Shown: positions 47,251 through 57,351, counted from the first letter of the stretch. The stretch is DNA of 64,000 bases from Burkholderia metallica (GCF_902832845.1 NZ_CADFDB010000004.1:434001-498000); one strand, 5' to 3'. The notes: generated by a model from the letters alone, not told the origin. Translations and numbers: made by a program.

Positions 47251-48342
47251 TCATGCTCCCGAGCGGCCGAACAGCGCGCGTGTAAACAGCGGACGATTGC
47301 GCACGCGCAACCAGAAGATGAACGCGACGATCGCCGCGACGATCAGGTGCAGGCCCACGAGCCCGACGCCGAACGACATCTTGCCCTGCTCGATCTGCGA
47401 CTGCACGACGTTCAGCAGGTTCGAGTACGTGAGGTAGATCAGCACGGCCATCACGAGGTTGATCGTGCGGCTGCGGCGCGGGTTCTGGTACGACAGCGGA
47501 ATGCCGAGCACCATCAGGTTGATCGCGATCAGCGGCAGCCCCGCGCGCCACGCGAATTCCGCGAGGTTGTCCTTCGTCGGGTTGCGCAGCAGGTCGGGTG
47601 TCGGCGTGCTGTTGGTGGTCTGCACGTTGGTGACCGGCGTGCTCGTGATCTTCACGCCGTAGCGCTCGAACTCCATGATCTTGAAGTTCGGCTGGCCGGG
47701 CGTGCCGTCGTAGCGGCGGCCGTCTTCGAGCACGACAAAGCGGCTGCCGTCGCGCGTTTCGGTGTGCCCCGTCTGCGACACGACCACGTTGACCTTGCCG
47801 TTCTCGGTCGAGGTCACGAACACGTTCTGCACCTTGCTCTGGTCCGGCGTCATCTTCTCGATGAAGAACACGCGGTGGTTCGACGCCGACTCGCGGAACT
47901 GGCCCGGCGCGAGCAGCGAGATTTCGTCGCGCTGCTGGAAGCGTGCCTTGATCATCTTGCTTTGCTGGTTCGACCACGGCCAGCCGACGAACGCGAAGAA
48001 CGCGATCAGCAGCACGATCGGCGTGGCGAACACGCCGATCGGCTTGATGAGGCGCGTGAGGCTCACGCCCGACGCGAGCCACACGACCATTTCGGAATCC
48101 CGGTACCACCGGGTCAGCACGAACAGGATCGACACGAACAGCGTGACGACGAGCATCACGGCGAGGTAGCCGATCACGGTGAGGCCGATCAGCACGAGGA
48201 CGTCCCGCGGATCGATTTCACCGGACGCGGCATAGCCGACGATGCGGATCATCATCGTCGTGAGCATGATCGTGAGCAGCACCATGAACACGGCGCCAGC
48301 CGTATACGCAAGCTCGCGCTGGAGGGAGCGTTCGAAGATCAT
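47251..48342 (-). CDS. lptF: LPS export ABC transporter permease LptF
   Basis: Partner permease of LptG, 363 aa with the same topology. The N-terminus MIFERSLQRELAYTAGAVF is typical; WPWSNQQSKMIKARFQQRDE begins the periplasmic domain. Start ATG 48342 is chosen; an upstream 39-residue open extension would overlap the pepA promoter region. Divergent from pepA, a conserved arrangement. Confidence 0.95.
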   Translation of the reverse strand: MIFERSLQRELAYTAGAVFMVLLTIMLTTMMIRIVGYAASGEIDPRDVLVLIGLTVIGYLAVMLVVTLFVSILFVLTRWYRDSEMVVWLASGVSLTRLIKPIGVFATPIVLLIAFFAFVGWPWSNQQSKMIKARFQQRDEISLLAPGQFRESASNHRVFFIEKMTPDQSKVQNVFVTSTENGKVNVVVSQTGHTETRDGSRFVVLEDGRRYDGTPGQPNFKIMEFERYGVKITSTPVTNVQTTNSTPTPDLLRNPTKDNLAEFAWRAGLPLIAINLMVLGIPLSYQNPRRSRTINLVMAVLIYLTYSNLLNVVQSQIEQGKMSFGVGLVGLHLIVAAIVAFIFWLRVRNRPLFTRALFGRSGA

Positions 48343-48464
48343 TCTTGATGAGAAGAGGGCGGGAGGCGGCGCACGCGTGGTGGAGCGCTCGCGCCGCCAC
48401 GGGAAAAATAGCGGATAATTGCGGCTTTCATCCTTAGCCCAGATTTTATCCGAGGACAAGCGCG

Positions 48465-49976
48465 ATGGACTTTAGCATAAAAGGCTGTGATTGGAGCAAA
48501 GGCGAGGCCAAGGGGTTCCTGACCGGGAAGTCCGACTGCATCGTGCTCGGCATTTTCGAGGCGCAAACCCTCTCGGGCGCGGCGCTCGACATCGACACGG
48601 CCACCAAGGGGCTGATTTCGCGCGTGGTGAAGGCCGGCGACATGGACGGCAAGCGCGGCAAGACGCTGTTCCTGCACGAAGTATCGGGCATCGGCGCGTC
48701 GCGCGTGCTGCTCGTCGGCCTCGGCAAGCAGGATGCTTTCAATCAGAAAGCCTACAACGATGCGGTGACGGCCGCCTGGCGCGCGCTGCTGGCGACCAAG
48801 GTCGTCCAGGTCACGTTCACGCTCGCGCAGCTGCCGGTCGACGAGCGCAGCTCCGACTGGGGCGTGCGCGCGGCGATTCTCGCGCTCCGCAACGAGACCT
48901 ACCGCTTCACGCAGATGAAGAGCAAGCCGGAACCGGCGTCGCACACGCTCAAGCGCGTCGTGTTCAGCGTCGATCCGTCCGACGACAAGGCCGCGAAGGT
49001 CGCGGTCAAGCAGGCCGTCGCGCTCGCGAACGGGATGGATCTCACCCGCGACCTCGGCAACCTGCCGGGCAACGTCTGCACGCCGACCTACCTCGGCAAC
49101 ACCGCGAAGAAGATCGCGAAGGATTGGGGCCTGAAGGCGGAAGTGCTCGGGCTCAAGCAGATCCAGGCGCTGAAGATGGGCTCGTTCCTGTCGGTCGCGC
49201 GCGCGTCGGTCGAGCCGCCGCAGTTCATCGTGCTGCACTACCAGGGCGCCGCCGCGAAGGCCGCGCCGGTCGTGCTGGTCGGCAAGGGCATTACGTTCGA
49301 CACCGGCGGCATCTCGCTGAAGCCGGGCGAAGGCATGGACGAGATGAAGTACGACATGTGCGGCGCCGGTTCCGTGCTCGGCACGATCCGGGCGGTCGCC
49401 GAAATGGGCCTGAAGATCAACGTCGTCGCGATCGTGCCGACCTGCGAGAACATGCCGGGCGGCAATGCGACGAAGCCGGGCGACATCGTTACCAGCATGA
49501 AGGGCCTGACGATCGAGGTGCTGAACACCGACGCCGAAGGCCGTCTGATCCTGTGCGACGCGCTCACGTACGCCGAGCGCTTCAAGCCGGCCGCGGTGAT
49601 CGACGTGGCGACGCTGACGGGCGCGTGCGTGATCGCGCTGGGCGGCCACAACAGCGGCCTGTTCTCGACGAACGACGCGCTCGCGGGCGAACTGCTCGAC
49701 GCGTCGCGCGAGGCGAACGACCCGGCCTGGCGCATGCCGCTCGACGACGAGTACCAGGATCAGTTGAAGTCGAATTTCGCGGATCTCGCGAACATCGGCG
49801 GGCGCCCGGCCGGCGCCGTGACGGCCGCGTGCTTCCTGTCGCGCTTCACCGACAGCTATCCGTGGGCCCACCTCGACATCGCGGGCACCGCATGGAAGGG
49901 TGGTGCCGCGAAGGGCGCGACGGGCCGTCCGGTGCCGCTGCTCGCGCAGTTCCTGATCGACCGCGCCGGCCAGTGA
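48465..49976 (+). CDS. pepA: Leucyl aminopeptidase
   Basis: Two-metal hexameric exopeptidase; the orthologue also acts as a DNA-binding architectural protein in E. coli. 503 aa. The metal site is spread over [15 protein letters not shown] near 268, KYDMCGAG near 297 and [10 protein letters not shown] near 353, the M17 signature. GAGGACAAG upstream gives the SD. Divergent from lptF; -10-like GATAAT lies at 48414-48419. Confidence 0.97.
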   Translation: MDFSIKGCDWSKGEAKGFLTGKSDCIVLGIFEAQTLSGAALDIDTATKGLISRVVKAGDMDGKRGKTLFLHEVSGIGASRVLLVGLGKQDAFNQKAYNDAVTAAWRALLATKVVQVTFTLAQLPVDERSSDWGVRAAILALRNETYRFTQMKSKPEPASHTLKRVVFSVDPSDDKAAKVAVKQAVALANGMDLTRDLGNLPGNVCTPTYLGNTAKKIAKDWGLKAEVLGLKQIQALKMGSFLSVARASVEPPQFIVLHYQGAAAKAAPVVLVGKGITFDTGGISLKPGEGMDEMKYDMCGAGSVLGTIRAVAEMGLKINVVAIVPTCENMPGGNATKPGDIVTSMKGLTIEVLNTDAEGRLILCDALTYAERFKPAAVIDVATLTGACVIALGGHNSGLFSTNDALAGELLDASREANDPAWRMPLDDEYQDQLKSNFADLANIGGRPAGAVTAACFLSRFTDSYPWAHLDIAGTAWKGGAAKGATGRPVPLLAQFLIDRAGQ

Positions 49977-50010
49977 TGGCGGTGTCGACGACGCTGCGGG
50001 TGCGCGGGCA

Positions 50011-50427
50011 ATGACGCGGATCGATTTCCACTCGAACGTCGGCGATTCGCTCGCGTACGCGTGCCGGCTGCTGCGCAAGGCCTACCAGGCCGGGCAGCCC
50101 GTCGTCGTGCTCGCCGAGCCCGCGCGCCTGCGCGCGCTCGACGAGCGGCTCTGGACGTTCTCGCCGCTCGATTTCATCCCGCATTGCGGTGTCGACAGCG
50201 AGCATGCCGCCGACACGCCGATCGTGCTGGCCGCGGATCTCGATCGTGCACCGCATCATCATGTGCTGCTGAACCTCGGCGCGGCCGTGCCCGCGCAGTT
50301 CGCCCGCTTCGAGCGCCTGCTCGAAGTGGTCGGCAATGCGCCGGACGAGTTGGCCGCGGGCCGCGACCGCTACCGGTTCTACCGCGACCGCGGCTACGCG
50401 CTGAACAACTACAAGCAGGGCAGCTAG
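50011..50427 (+). CDS. holC: DNA polymerase III chi subunit
   Basis: 138 aa. Links SSB to the clamp-loader complex. MTRIDFHSNVGDSLAYACRLLRKAY and the WTFSPLDFIPH segment are typical of HolC. It follows pepA by 34 bp, as in many proteobacteria. Confidence 0.93.
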   Translation: MTRIDFHSNVGDSLAYACRLLRKAYQAGQPVVVLAEPARLRALDERLWTFSPLDFIPHCGVDSEHAADTPIVLAADLDRAPHHHVLLNLGAAVPAQFARFERLLEVVGNAPDELAAGRDRYRFYRDRGYALNNYKQGS

Positions 50428-50457
50428 CCGCAACCGCCGGCGCAGTGGAGTGTTCCC

Positions 50458-51225
50458 GTGACAGAAGCCGATTCATCCTCGATCCCGACACTGACCGACG
50501 TGCTGGTGCCGGGCAAGCCGGTGCCGGCGCGCGCGCCTGCGCCCCACACGCCGCAGTCGCCGGCCGGCGCGGCGATTCCAGTGCTCACCGACGTGATCGC
50601 ACCGCCGCATGCCGCGACCGCGGCGCCGGGCGATTCGATGCAAAGCGGGTTCGAACCCGATTCCGTCGTGGTCGAGCCCGTGCCGACGCCGTACGTGCCG
50701 GCCGTCGAAGTGCCGGGCGACGTCGCAACGGCTGCCGCGGCGTCGACGGGCGAGACCGATGCGCCGGCAGAACCGGGTGCAGCGGAGCATGTGGTCGCCG
50801 AAGATTCGGCGGCGATGCGTGCGCCGCTGCGCTCGTCGCTGGCCGGCGACGATGGGCGGCAGCACGCGTTCGCCGAGATCGCGCACGAGGCGGCCGCGCA
50901 TCCGCATGAAGCGCACGTGTCGGCGGCCCTCGTTCCGGCAGCCGTGCCGCCGCAGCCGGACGCACCGGCGGCAGCCGGGCTGACGCCGGAAGATGCGCAG
51001 CACGTCGCCGAGCGTCTGCGCAATCGACTGACGAATTATCTGACCGGGGAAGGGCGCGACGCGATCGAGGCTCGCTGCCGCGACGCGCTGCACGAACATT
51101 CGGCCTGGCTGGTCGGCCAGATCACGCGTGAGGTGGCGCTGGCGCTCGAAACCGAGGTCATGGATTGGGTTCGCGACGCGGTCGACGAAGAGATTGCACG
51201 CCGCCGAGCCGGTCATTCCGGTTGA
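50458..51225 (+). CDS. DUF2486 family protein
   Basis: 255 aa, starting with GTG at 50458 (GGAGTG upstream). The N-terminal two thirds is disordered, rich in Ala, Pro and Val, and contains the repeated short motif IPTLTDVLVP (residues 8-17) / IPVLTDVIAP (41-50). The C-terminal ~80 residues are helical (AERLRNRLTNYL ... WVRDAVDEEIARR). Function unknown; the pepA-holC context suggests cotranscription. The family name is from memory and appears limited mainly to Burkholderiaceae. Confidence 0.78.
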   Translation: MTEADSSSIPTLTDVLVPGKPVPARAPAPHTPQSPAGAAIPVLTDVIAPPHAATAAPGDSMQSGFEPDSVVVEPVPTPYVPAVEVPGDVATAAAASTGETDAPAEPGAAEHVVAEDSAAMRAPLRSSLAGDDGRQHAFAEIAHEAAAHPHEAHVSAALVPAAVPPQPDAPAAAGLTPEDAQHVAERLRNRLTNYLTGEGRDAIEARCRDALHEHSAWLVGQITREVALALETEVMDWVRDAVDEEIARRRAGHSG

Positions 51226-51366
51226 GCGTGCGGTCGTTCCGATGAAAAACGGGGCGCGGTTCTAACAAGGACCGGCGAAGTGCCGGTTGGCCAGGGTCAA
51301 GGTTGCCTGTCGGCGGAAACCGGCACGGCGGTAGCGACTCTTTCCGTCCGCCCGGGGGCACTCGCC

Positions 51367-51693
51367 TCAGCGTACCGACAGCACCCATTGCGCGAGCGTG
51401 TGCGCTTCGGCGTTCGTCAATTGCGTATTGGCGGGCATCGGCACGCTGCCCCATACGCCGACGCTGCCTTTCACGATCGATTGGGCAAGGTAGTCGACGG
51501 CGTCGACGCGCGCCGCATACTTGCCGGCGATGTCGTGGAACGACGGGCCCATCAGCGGCTTGCCGATCGCGTGGCAGGCCATGCAGTTCTTGCGCTGCGC
51601 GAGCGCGAGCCCGTCGGCGTGGTCGGCGCGCGCCGCCGCCGCGCTGCCGATCAGCAGCGCGGCGAGCAGGACGCGCAATATCGTGTGTTTCAT
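51367..51693 (-). CDS. Periplasmic monoheme cytochrome c (c551/c552 type)
   Basis: 108 aa. Signal peptide of about 23 residues ending ARA|DHADG. The heme site is C37-MA-C40-H41, and the axial Met is M86 in VPMPAN. Such class I cytochromes carry electrons to terminal oxidases or other periplasmic enzymes. A TATAAT box lies on the minus strand at 51737-51742. Confidence 0.93.
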   Translation of the reverse strand: MKHTILRVLLAALLIGSAAAARADHADGLALAQRKNCMACHAIGKPLMGPSFHDIAGKYAARVDAVDYLAQSIVKGSVGVWGSVPMPANTQLTNAEAHTLAQWVLSVR

Positions 51694-51740
51694 GCGGTTC
51701 TCCGCCGGCGGGGACGGCCGGCTTCATGGTCCGCGCATTA

Positions 51741-51775
51741 TAAAAGCAAAGGGAACGCACGTTTTGCGCGTTCCC
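51741..51775 (-). terminator. Probable terminator after ilvD
   Basis: GGGAACGC / GCGTTCCC stem with a nine-base loop and a T-rich tail on the minus strand. Its tail runs into the TATAAT box of the cytochrome gene. Confidence 0.6.
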
Positions 51776-51820
51776 CCGGCGGCCATGTTTGCCGGTGGCG
51801 CATGATTCGGCGCGCCCGCG

Positions 51821-53494
51821 TCAACCCGTGACGGCGCCCTGGTTCGCGGGCCGCGCGAGCGCCGCGAATTTCGCGAGCACGCCGCGCGTGTAGCGCGGCG
51901 CCGGCGGTTGCCAGGCGGCGCGACGGCGCGCGAGTTCCGCGTCGTCGACGTTCAACTGCAGCAGCAGCCGGTGCGCGTCGATCGTGATCGAGTCGCCTTC
52001 CTGCACGAGTGCGATCGTGCCGCCGACGAACGCTTCGGGCGCGACGTGGCCGACCACCATGCCCCAGGTGCCGCCCGAGAAGCGGCCGTCCGTGATGAAG
52101 CCGACCGATTCGCCGAGTCCCTTGCCGATGATCGCGGACGTCGGCGCGAGCATTTCCGGCATGCCGGGGCCGCCCTTCGGGCCGAGATAGCGCAGCACGA
52201 GGATGTCGCCTGCGCGGATCCGGTCGCCGAGAATCGCGTCCATCGCGCTCTGCTCGTCGTCGAACACGCGTGCGGGGCCCGTGATCACCGGGTTCTTCAG
52301 GCCGGTGATCTTCGCGACCGCGCCGTCTTCCGCGAGATTGCCCTTCAGAATGGCCAGGTGGCCCTCCTTGTACAGCGCGCGGTCGATCGGGAAGATCACG
52401 TCCTGGTCCGCGCGCGGCACACCCGGCACGTCCTTCAGCTCGTCGGCGATCTTGCGGCCGGTGATCGTCATGCAGTCGCCGTGCAGCAGCCCGGCGTCGA
52501 GCAGGATCTTCATCACCTGCGGAATCCCGCCGGCCCGATGCAGGTCGGTCGCGACGTACTTCCCCGACGGCTTCAGGTCGCAGATCACCGGCACACGCCG
52601 GCGGATGCGCTCGAAATCGTCGATCGTCCAGTCGACCTCGGCCGCGTGCGCGATCGCGAGATAGTGCAGCACCGCGTTCGTGGAGCCGCCGGTCGCCATG
52701 ATCACCGACACCGCGTTCTCGATCGATTCCTTCGTGATGATGTCGCGCGGCTTCAGGTCGCGTTTCACGGCTTCGACCAGCACGCGCGCCGATTCGGCGG
52801 CCGAATCGACCTTCTCCTGGTCGGGGTTCGCCATCGTCGACGAATACAGCAGCGACATGCCGAGCGCCTCGAACGACGAACTCATCGTGTTCGCGGTATA
52901 CATCCCGCCGCACGAGCCCGACGTCGGGCAGGCGTTCTGCTCGATCCCTTCGAAATCCTCCTGCGACATCCGCCCCGCGGTGAATTCGCCGACCGCCTCG
53001 AACGACGACACGATCGTCAGATCCCGGCCTTTCCAGTTGCCGGGGCGGATCGTGCCGCCGTACACGTAGATGCCCGGCACGTTCAGGCGCGCGAGCGCGA
53101 TCATGCCGCCGGGCATGTTCTTGTCGCAGCCGCCGACCACCACCACGCCGTCCATCCACTGCCCCTGCACGCAGGTCTCGATGCAGTCGGCGATCACTTC
53201 GCGCGACACCAGCGAATACTTCATCCCTTCCGTGCCCATCGACATGCCGTCCGAAATCGTCGGCGTGCCGAAGATCTGCGGGTTCGCACCGGCCGCCTTC
53301 ACGGCCGCCACCGCCGCGTCGGACAGGCGCTGCAGGCCGGAATTGCACGGCGTGATCGTCGAATGGCCGTTCGCGATGCCGATCATCGGATTGTCGAAAT
53401 CGTCCTTCCGGTAGCCCAGTGCGTAATACATCGAGCGGTTCGGCGAACGGGCCACGCCTTGCGTGATGTGCTGCGAGCGGCGGTTGTAAGCCAT
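51821..53494 (-). CDS. ilvD: Dihydroxy-acid dehydratase
   Basis: Dehydrates 2,3-dihydroxy acids to 2-keto acids in valine, leucine and isoleucine synthesis; contains an iron-sulfur cluster. 557 aa. Cluster-associated cysteines are in CNSGLQRL near 49-56, [10 protein letters not shown] and [10 protein letters not shown]. Start ATG 53494 ([10 protein letters not shown]) agrees with known lengths; an upstream in-frame 20-residue extension is less likely. Divergent from a LysR gene with a palindromic site between them. Confidence 0.96.
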   Translation of the reverse strand: MAYNRRSQHITQGVARSPNRSMYYALGYRKDDFDNPMIGIANGHSTITPCNSGLQRLSDAAVAAVKAAGANPQIFGTPTISDGMSMGTEGMKYSLVSREVIADCIETCVQGQWMDGVVVVGGCDKNMPGGMIALARLNVPGIYVYGGTIRPGNWKGRDLTIVSSFEAVGEFTAGRMSQEDFEGIEQNACPTSGSCGGMYTANTMSSSFEALGMSLLYSSTMANPDQEKVDSAAESARVLVEAVKRDLKPRDIITKESIENAVSVIMATGGSTNAVLHYLAIAHAAEVDWTIDDFERIRRRVPVICDLKPSGKYVATDLHRAGGIPQVMKILLDAGLLHGDCMTITGRKIADELKDVPGVPRADQDVIFPIDRALYKEGHLAILKGNLAEDGAVAKITGLKNPVITGPARVFDDEQSAMDAILGDRIRAGDILVLRYLGPKGGPGMPEMLAPTSAIIGKGLGESVGFITDGRFSGGTWGMVVGHVAPEAFVGGTIALVQEGDSITIDAHRLLLQLNVDDAELARRRAAWQPPAPRYTRGVLAKFAALARPANQGAVTG

Positions 53495-53569
53495 GGGGGA
53501 CTCCATCGTTGTCTGGGCGACGCCGGGAACGGCGCGCCGGTTCGGATCGTTCAAGAATGGCGTTTCCGG

Positions 53570-53584
53570 ATTGGGATGTCCAAT
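53570..53584. promoter_or_regulatory. LysR-type box ATTGGGATGTCCAAT between ilvD and the LysR gene
   Basis: Perfect inverted repeat ATTGG-GATGT-CCAAT that fits T-N11-A exactly (T53571, A53583). It is followed by an AT-rich stretch suitable for promoters. Placement suggests autoregulation and control of ilvD by the divergent regulator. Confidence 0.65.
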
Positions 53585-53628
53585 ATATTATTTGTCGCTT
53601 ATTAAGTCGTTTTCCGAATGAGAACTGC

Positions 53629-54543
53629 ATGGCCGATCCGACGCCCGACCTGCGCCAATGGCGCTATTTCACGACCGTCGCAGACGAGCGCCATTTCGGC
53701 CGCGCGGCCGAGCGCCTGTCGATGACGCAGCCGCCGCTGTCGCAGGCGATCCGCGCGCTCGAGGACACGCTCGGCGTCGCGCTGTTCGTGCGCACCAAGC
53801 GTTCGGTGGCGCTGACGGCGGTCGGCGCGGCGCTGTTGCCCGACGTGCGCCGGCTGCTCGAGCTGGCCGATGCGTTGCCGCCGCTCGCGGGACGGCTCGC
53901 GCGCGGCGAGGCCGGCTCGCTGTCGCTGTCGTTCGTGTCGACCGCCGATTACGGGCTGCTGCCTGCGCTGCTGCGGGCGTTCGGCGCGCGCTATCCGCAG
54001 GTGCGGCTGCGGCTCACCGAGGCGACGAGCGACGTGCAGATCGACGATATCGTCGCCGGCCGCAGCGACGCGGGGCTCGTCATTCCGCCGGTGCCGCCGC
54101 GCCACGCGGCCGCGCTGTCGTACCTGCCCGTCGTGCGCGAACCGCTGGTGGTGGCGATGCCGGCGGCGGCGAGCGACGCGCCCGACGACGAGCCCGTTCA
54201 TCTCGCCGAGGTCGCCGCGTTGCCGCTCGTGATTTTTCCGCGTCGTTTGGCGCCCGGCTTTTATGACATCATTACGGGCTGCTACGGCGCGGCGGGGGAA
54301 ACTCCGCGCATCGGCCAGGAGGCGATCCAGATGCAGACGATCGTCAGCCTCGTGTCGGCCGGCATGGGCGTCGCACTGGTGCCGCAATCGCTGCGTAACC
54401 TGCGGCGCACCGGCGTGGTCTACCGGCCGCTCGCGGGTCATGCGCCGGTCGTCGAGACGGGCCTCGTGTGGCGCACCGGCGACGTGAGCCCCGTGCTGGC
54501 CGGCTTCATCGACATCGTGCGCGAGCAGGCGCTCGGCACGTGA
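53629..54543 (+). CDS. LysR-family transcriptional regulator divergent from ilvD
   Basis: 304 aa. DLRQWRYFTTVADERHFGRA followed by LSMTQPPLSQAIRALEDTL is the N-terminal winged helix; the phrase RHFGRAAERL is typical of BenM/CatM-like or similar LysR members. The effector domain follows, with GMGVALVPQSL near the end. Start ATG 53629. Likely acts on its own promoter and ilvD. Confidence 0.9.
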   Translation: MADPTPDLRQWRYFTTVADERHFGRAAERLSMTQPPLSQAIRALEDTLGVALFVRTKRSVALTAVGAALLPDVRRLLELADALPPLAGRLARGEAGSLSLSFVSTADYGLLPALLRAFGARYPQVRLRLTEATSDVQIDDIVAGRSDAGLVIPPVPPRHAAALSYLPVVREPLVVAMPAAASDAPDDEPVHLAEVAALPLVIFPRRLAPGFYDIITGCYGAAGETPRIGQEAIQMQTIVSLVSAGMGVALVPQSLRNLRRTGVVYRPLAGHAPVVETGLVWRTGDVSPVLAGFIDIVREQALGT

Positions 54544-54632
54544 CGTGAACGATGCCGCGCCGGTGCCGTCCAACGCGCGGTGCGGCGCGTGTGCGACGGC
54601 CGTACCGCATTCGAAAACTTCTTCGCTAACCC

Positions 54633-55523
54633 ATGATCATTCACCCGAATTTCGACCCCGTTGCGATCCATCTCGGGCCGCTGGCCGTGCGCTGGTACGG
54701 GCTCATGTATCTCGTCGGCTTCATCGCGGCGATCGTCGTCGGCCGGATCCGCCTGAAGCTGCCGCATGTGGCCGCGCAGGGCTGGACCGCGAAGGACATC
54801 GACGACATGATGTTCTACGGCGTGCTCGGCACCGTGCTCGGCGGCCGGCTCGGCTACGTGCTGTTCTACAAGGCCGATTTCTACTTCTCGCATCCGCTCG
54901 ACGTGTTCAAGGTGTGGGAAGGCGGCATGTCGTTCCACGGCGGCTTTCTCGGCGTGACGCTCGCGATGGTGCTGTTCGCATGGCAGCGCAAGCGCCACTG
55001 GCTGCAGGTCACCGATTTCGTCGCACCGATGGTGCCGACGGGCCTCGCAGCCGGCCGACTCGGCAACTTCATCAACGGCGAGCTGTGGGGCCGCGTGACG
55101 GACCCGACGGCACCGTGGGCGATGCTGTTCCCGGGCGCGATGCGCGACGATGCGGCGTGGCTGCCGAAGCATCCGGAACTCGTCGAGAAGTGGCATCTCG
55201 CCGACGTGTTCATGCAATACCAGATGCTGCCGCGCCATCCTTCGCAGCTCTATGAAATCGCGCTCGAGGGCATCGTGCTGTTCTTCGCGCTGTTCTTCTT
55301 CGCGCGCAAGTCACGGCCGATGGGCGCCGTGTCCGCGCTGTTCCTGATCGGCTACGGTCTCGCGCGCTTCACGGTCGAATTCGCACGCGAGCCCGACGAC
55401 TTCCTCGGCCTGCTCGCGCTCGGTCTGTCGATGGGGCAGTGGCTGTCGCTGCCGATGATCCTCGCGGGTGTCGCGCTGATGGTCTGGGCGTATCGCCGCC
55501 GCACGGCGAACGCCGCTGCATGA
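54633..55523 (+). CDS. lgt: Phosphatidylglycerol-prolipoprotein diacylglyceryl transferase
   Basis: First enzyme of lipoprotein maturation, moving diacylglyceryl from phosphatidylglycerol to the lipobox Cys. 296 aa with seven membrane segments. [14 protein letters not shown] near 140-153 is the Lgt signature, and [10 protein letters not shown] near 200 is also conserved. It cooperates with LspA encoded at 2.3 kb. Followed by a strong terminator. Confidence 0.96.
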   Translation: MIIHPNFDPVAIHLGPLAVRWYGLMYLVGFIAAIVVGRIRLKLPHVAAQGWTAKDIDDMMFYGVLGTVLGGRLGYVLFYKADFYFSHPLDVFKVWEGGMSFHGGFLGVTLAMVLFAWQRKRHWLQVTDFVAPMVPTGLAAGRLGNFINGELWGRVTDPTAPWAMLFPGAMRDDAAWLPKHPELVEKWHLADVFMQYQMLPRHPSQLYEIALEGIVLFFALFFFARKSRPMGAVSALFLIGYGLARFTVEFAREPDDFLGLLALGLSMGQWLSLPMILAGVALMVWAYRRRTANAAA

Positions 55524-55576
55524 TGCGATGCCGATGCACGCGCGATCGGCGCGTGCATCGGCAACCTGCAGTCGAT

Positions 55577-55608
55577 AAAAAAACGCCGGCCCTCGGGCCG
55601 GCGTTTTC
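55577..55608. terminator. Bidirectional terminator after lgt
   Basis: ACGCCGGCCC / GGGCCGGCGT stem flanked by A7 and T4, shared with the convergent SIMPL gene. Confidence 0.9.
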
Positions 55609-55633
55609 ATTTCGGACTGCTGCGGGACGTGCG

Positions 55634-56374
55634 TTACTTCATCTGCACGGAGCCGTTGACGGTGACCGACACGGTGGCCTTGCCGCCTTCGACCGCGATC
55701 GGTGCGCTCATCTTGGCGCTGTCCATCGGCGCCGCGGCCATCGCCATCATGCGCGTGTACGGCTGCACGTTGCGGCCGCTGCCGACGTTCACGTCGCGGA
55801 TCGTGTAGCTGCTGTAACCGAATGCCTTCGCGGCTTCGTCGGCGCGGGCGCGGAACGACTTGATCGCTTCGGTCGTGAGCTTTTGTTCGGCCGCACGCTG
55901 GGCTTCGGGCGACAGCGAGAACTCGACGTTCGCGACCTGCATCAGATTCGACAGCTGGCCTGCGAGCTTCGACGCCGCGGCGAAATCGCGCGATTCGAGC
56001 GCAACCTCGGTGCGGCCGCGCCATGCGGAGATCTTGCCGTCGCGATCGGTGCTCGGATAGACGGAGAACGCGCCCGTGTGCGCGGTGACGCCCGATACGC
56101 CCTTCGCCTGCGACAGCGCGGCATCGGCGCGCTGGTTCAGCTGTGCGGTGAGGCTGCCCGGATCCTTGGCTTGCTGTTCGTAGAACAGCGTGATGTGGAT
56201 GATGTCCTGCGGCACGTCGGCGCTGGCTTGCGACGACAGCGACAGCACGCCCGCCGGCTCCGGAAAGTGCGGATTCGCGGCCTGCGCGTGCGCGGCGGGC
56301 GACGCGAGCGTCAGCGCGACGGGCACGGCGGCGGCAAGGGCGAGCGACAGCGCGAGTGCGGATTTCTTGGTCAT
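55634..56374 (-). CDS. SIMPL-domain (DUF541) periplasmic protein
   Basis: 246 aa. Signal peptide of about 31 residues ending in AHAQA. The mature part is a SIMPL domain: VLSLSSQASADVPQDIIHITLFYEQQ, then YTIRDVNVGSG and the C-terminal TVSVTVNGSVQMK. Members are linked to envelope integrity and oxidative-stress responses, but their molecular role is unclear. GGAG precedes ATG 56374. Confidence 0.88.
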   Translation of the reverse strand: MTKKSALALSLALAAAVPVALTLASPAAHAQAANPHFPEPAGVLSLSSQASADVPQDIIHITLFYEQQAKDPGSLTAQLNQRADAALSQAKGVSGVTAHTGAFSVYPSTDRDGKISAWRGRTEVALESRDFAAASKLAGQLSNLMQVANVEFSLSPEAQRAAEQKLTTEAIKSFRARADEAAKAFGYSSYTIRDVNVGSGRNVQPYTRMMAMAAAPMDSAKMSAPIAVEGGKATVSVTVNGSVQMK

Positions 56375-56555
56375 TGTTGGACTCCTTGTGCGAGGGCGTG
56401 CACGCGGATCGCGCGTACACGACGCGGGCGACCCGCGCGACGAAAAGAACGACAGCCGGCCCGATCGGCCGACAGCGGTTGCTTAGGCCGCGCGAATGGG
56501 CCGCGAGTTCCACGGCGATGGGGCGTACTGACCAGATTTGACCTTTGGGGCGCGC

Positions 56556-57017
56556 CTACTTCATCAGCTTTTCGGTGATGAATCGCCATTCGGCGCGCGT
56601 GACCGGCGTGATCGACAGCCGGTTGCCGCGTGCGAGCACGCGCATGTCGGCGAGCTCGTCGTGTTCGCGCAGCGCGGCGAGCGGCACGAGCGGCGATTTT
56701 TTCACGTAGCGCACGTCGACGAGCAGCCAGCGCGGCGCTTCGCGGGTCGACTTCGGATCGTAATAGGGGCTTTTCGGATCGAACTGCGTGGGATCGGGGT
56801 AGGGCGTCGACGACACTTCGGCGAGGCCCGCGATGCCCGGCTCGGGGCAACTCGAGTGATAGAACAGCACGCCGTCGCCGATCTTCATCGTGTCGCGCAT
56901 GAAATTGCGCGCCTGATAGTTGCGCACGCCGGTCCACGGCAGCGAGCGCTGCGGTGCGTTGGCGAGATCATCGATGCTTGCTTCGTCCGGTTCGGACTTC
57001 ATCAGCCAGTATTGCAT
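56556..57017 (-). CDS. EVE-domain protein
   Basis: 153 aa, one EVE domain. YWLMKSEPDEASIDDLA at the start and WTGVRNYQARNFMRDTMKIGDGVLFYHS are signature parts. The fold is related to PUA/YTH domains that recognise modified bases in RNA or DNA; the partner here is unknown. It follows 6S RNA on the same strand, the usual location in beta-proteobacteria. Confidence 0.93.
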   Translation of the reverse strand: MQYWLMKSEPDEASIDDLANAPQRSLPWTGVRNYQARNFMRDTMKIGDGVLFYHSSCPEPGIAGLAEVSSTPYPDPTQFDPKSPYYDPKSTREAPRWLLVDVRYVKKSPLVPLAALREHDELADMRVLARGNRLSITPVTRAEWRFITEKLMK

Positions 57018-57049
57018 GGATCGTGATCGACGCAGAAAGAGGCTGCTAC

Positions 57050-57084
57050 AAAAGAAAACGGCACCGGGCTCCGCCCGATGCCGT
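57050..57084 (-). terminator. Terminator of the 6S RNA transcript
   Basis: ACGGCATCGGGC / GCCCGGTGCCGT stem with GGA loop, then TTTTCTTTTG on the minus strand, directly after the 6S RNA 3' end. Confidence 0.88.
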
Positions 57085-57091
57085 TGGATAG

Positions 57092-57282
57092 GCCCCCGCC
57101 TTGGCCGCTAGGCCGGCATCCTGAACCTGAGGTTCAGAATTGGTCGCAGTTAGCAGCACTTCGGGTACATCAGACAGAGTGACGCGCGCGCCCGTGCTAC
57201 AAATTTCCGCAACCGTGCACATGGCATTGGTTCAAGGAATATATGACCTTGGCGAACCAGGCAGGGAAGCTGACTGAACTGT
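57092..57282 (-). ncRNA. ssrS: 6S RNA
   Basis: The 334-bp interval between zapA and the EVE gene holds no protein gene. On the minus strand a closing stem forms between CCCTGCCTGG and CCAAGGCGGGG, a second between TTCGCCAAGG and CCTAGCGGCC, then a large internal bubble whose 3' side contains GAACCTCAGGTTC, and a terminal arm with GTAGCAC/GTGCTGC and GGTTGCG/TGCGACC. This is the 6S shape that mimics an open promoter and binds sigma-70 RNA polymerase. The location after zapA is conserved. Ends are approximate. Confidence 0.87.
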
Positions 57283-57351
57283 GATTCGATGCGCCAATTT
57301 GACCACCGTTGATCGCCGAGATCAAGGGGAATCGACGCATCGACTGAAACG

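Noticed and set aside
45790-48348. 852-codon plus-strand open frame, rich in Arg, His and Gln
   Set aside because: Antisense to cbiX, lptG and lptF, all of which are clearly real; no motif or ribosome-binding site.
51226-51366. Hairpin CCGGCGAAGTGCCGG in the gap between the DUF2486 gene and the cytochrome gene
   Set aside because: It lacks a T-tract on either strand, so it is not reported as a terminator; it may be a weak one.
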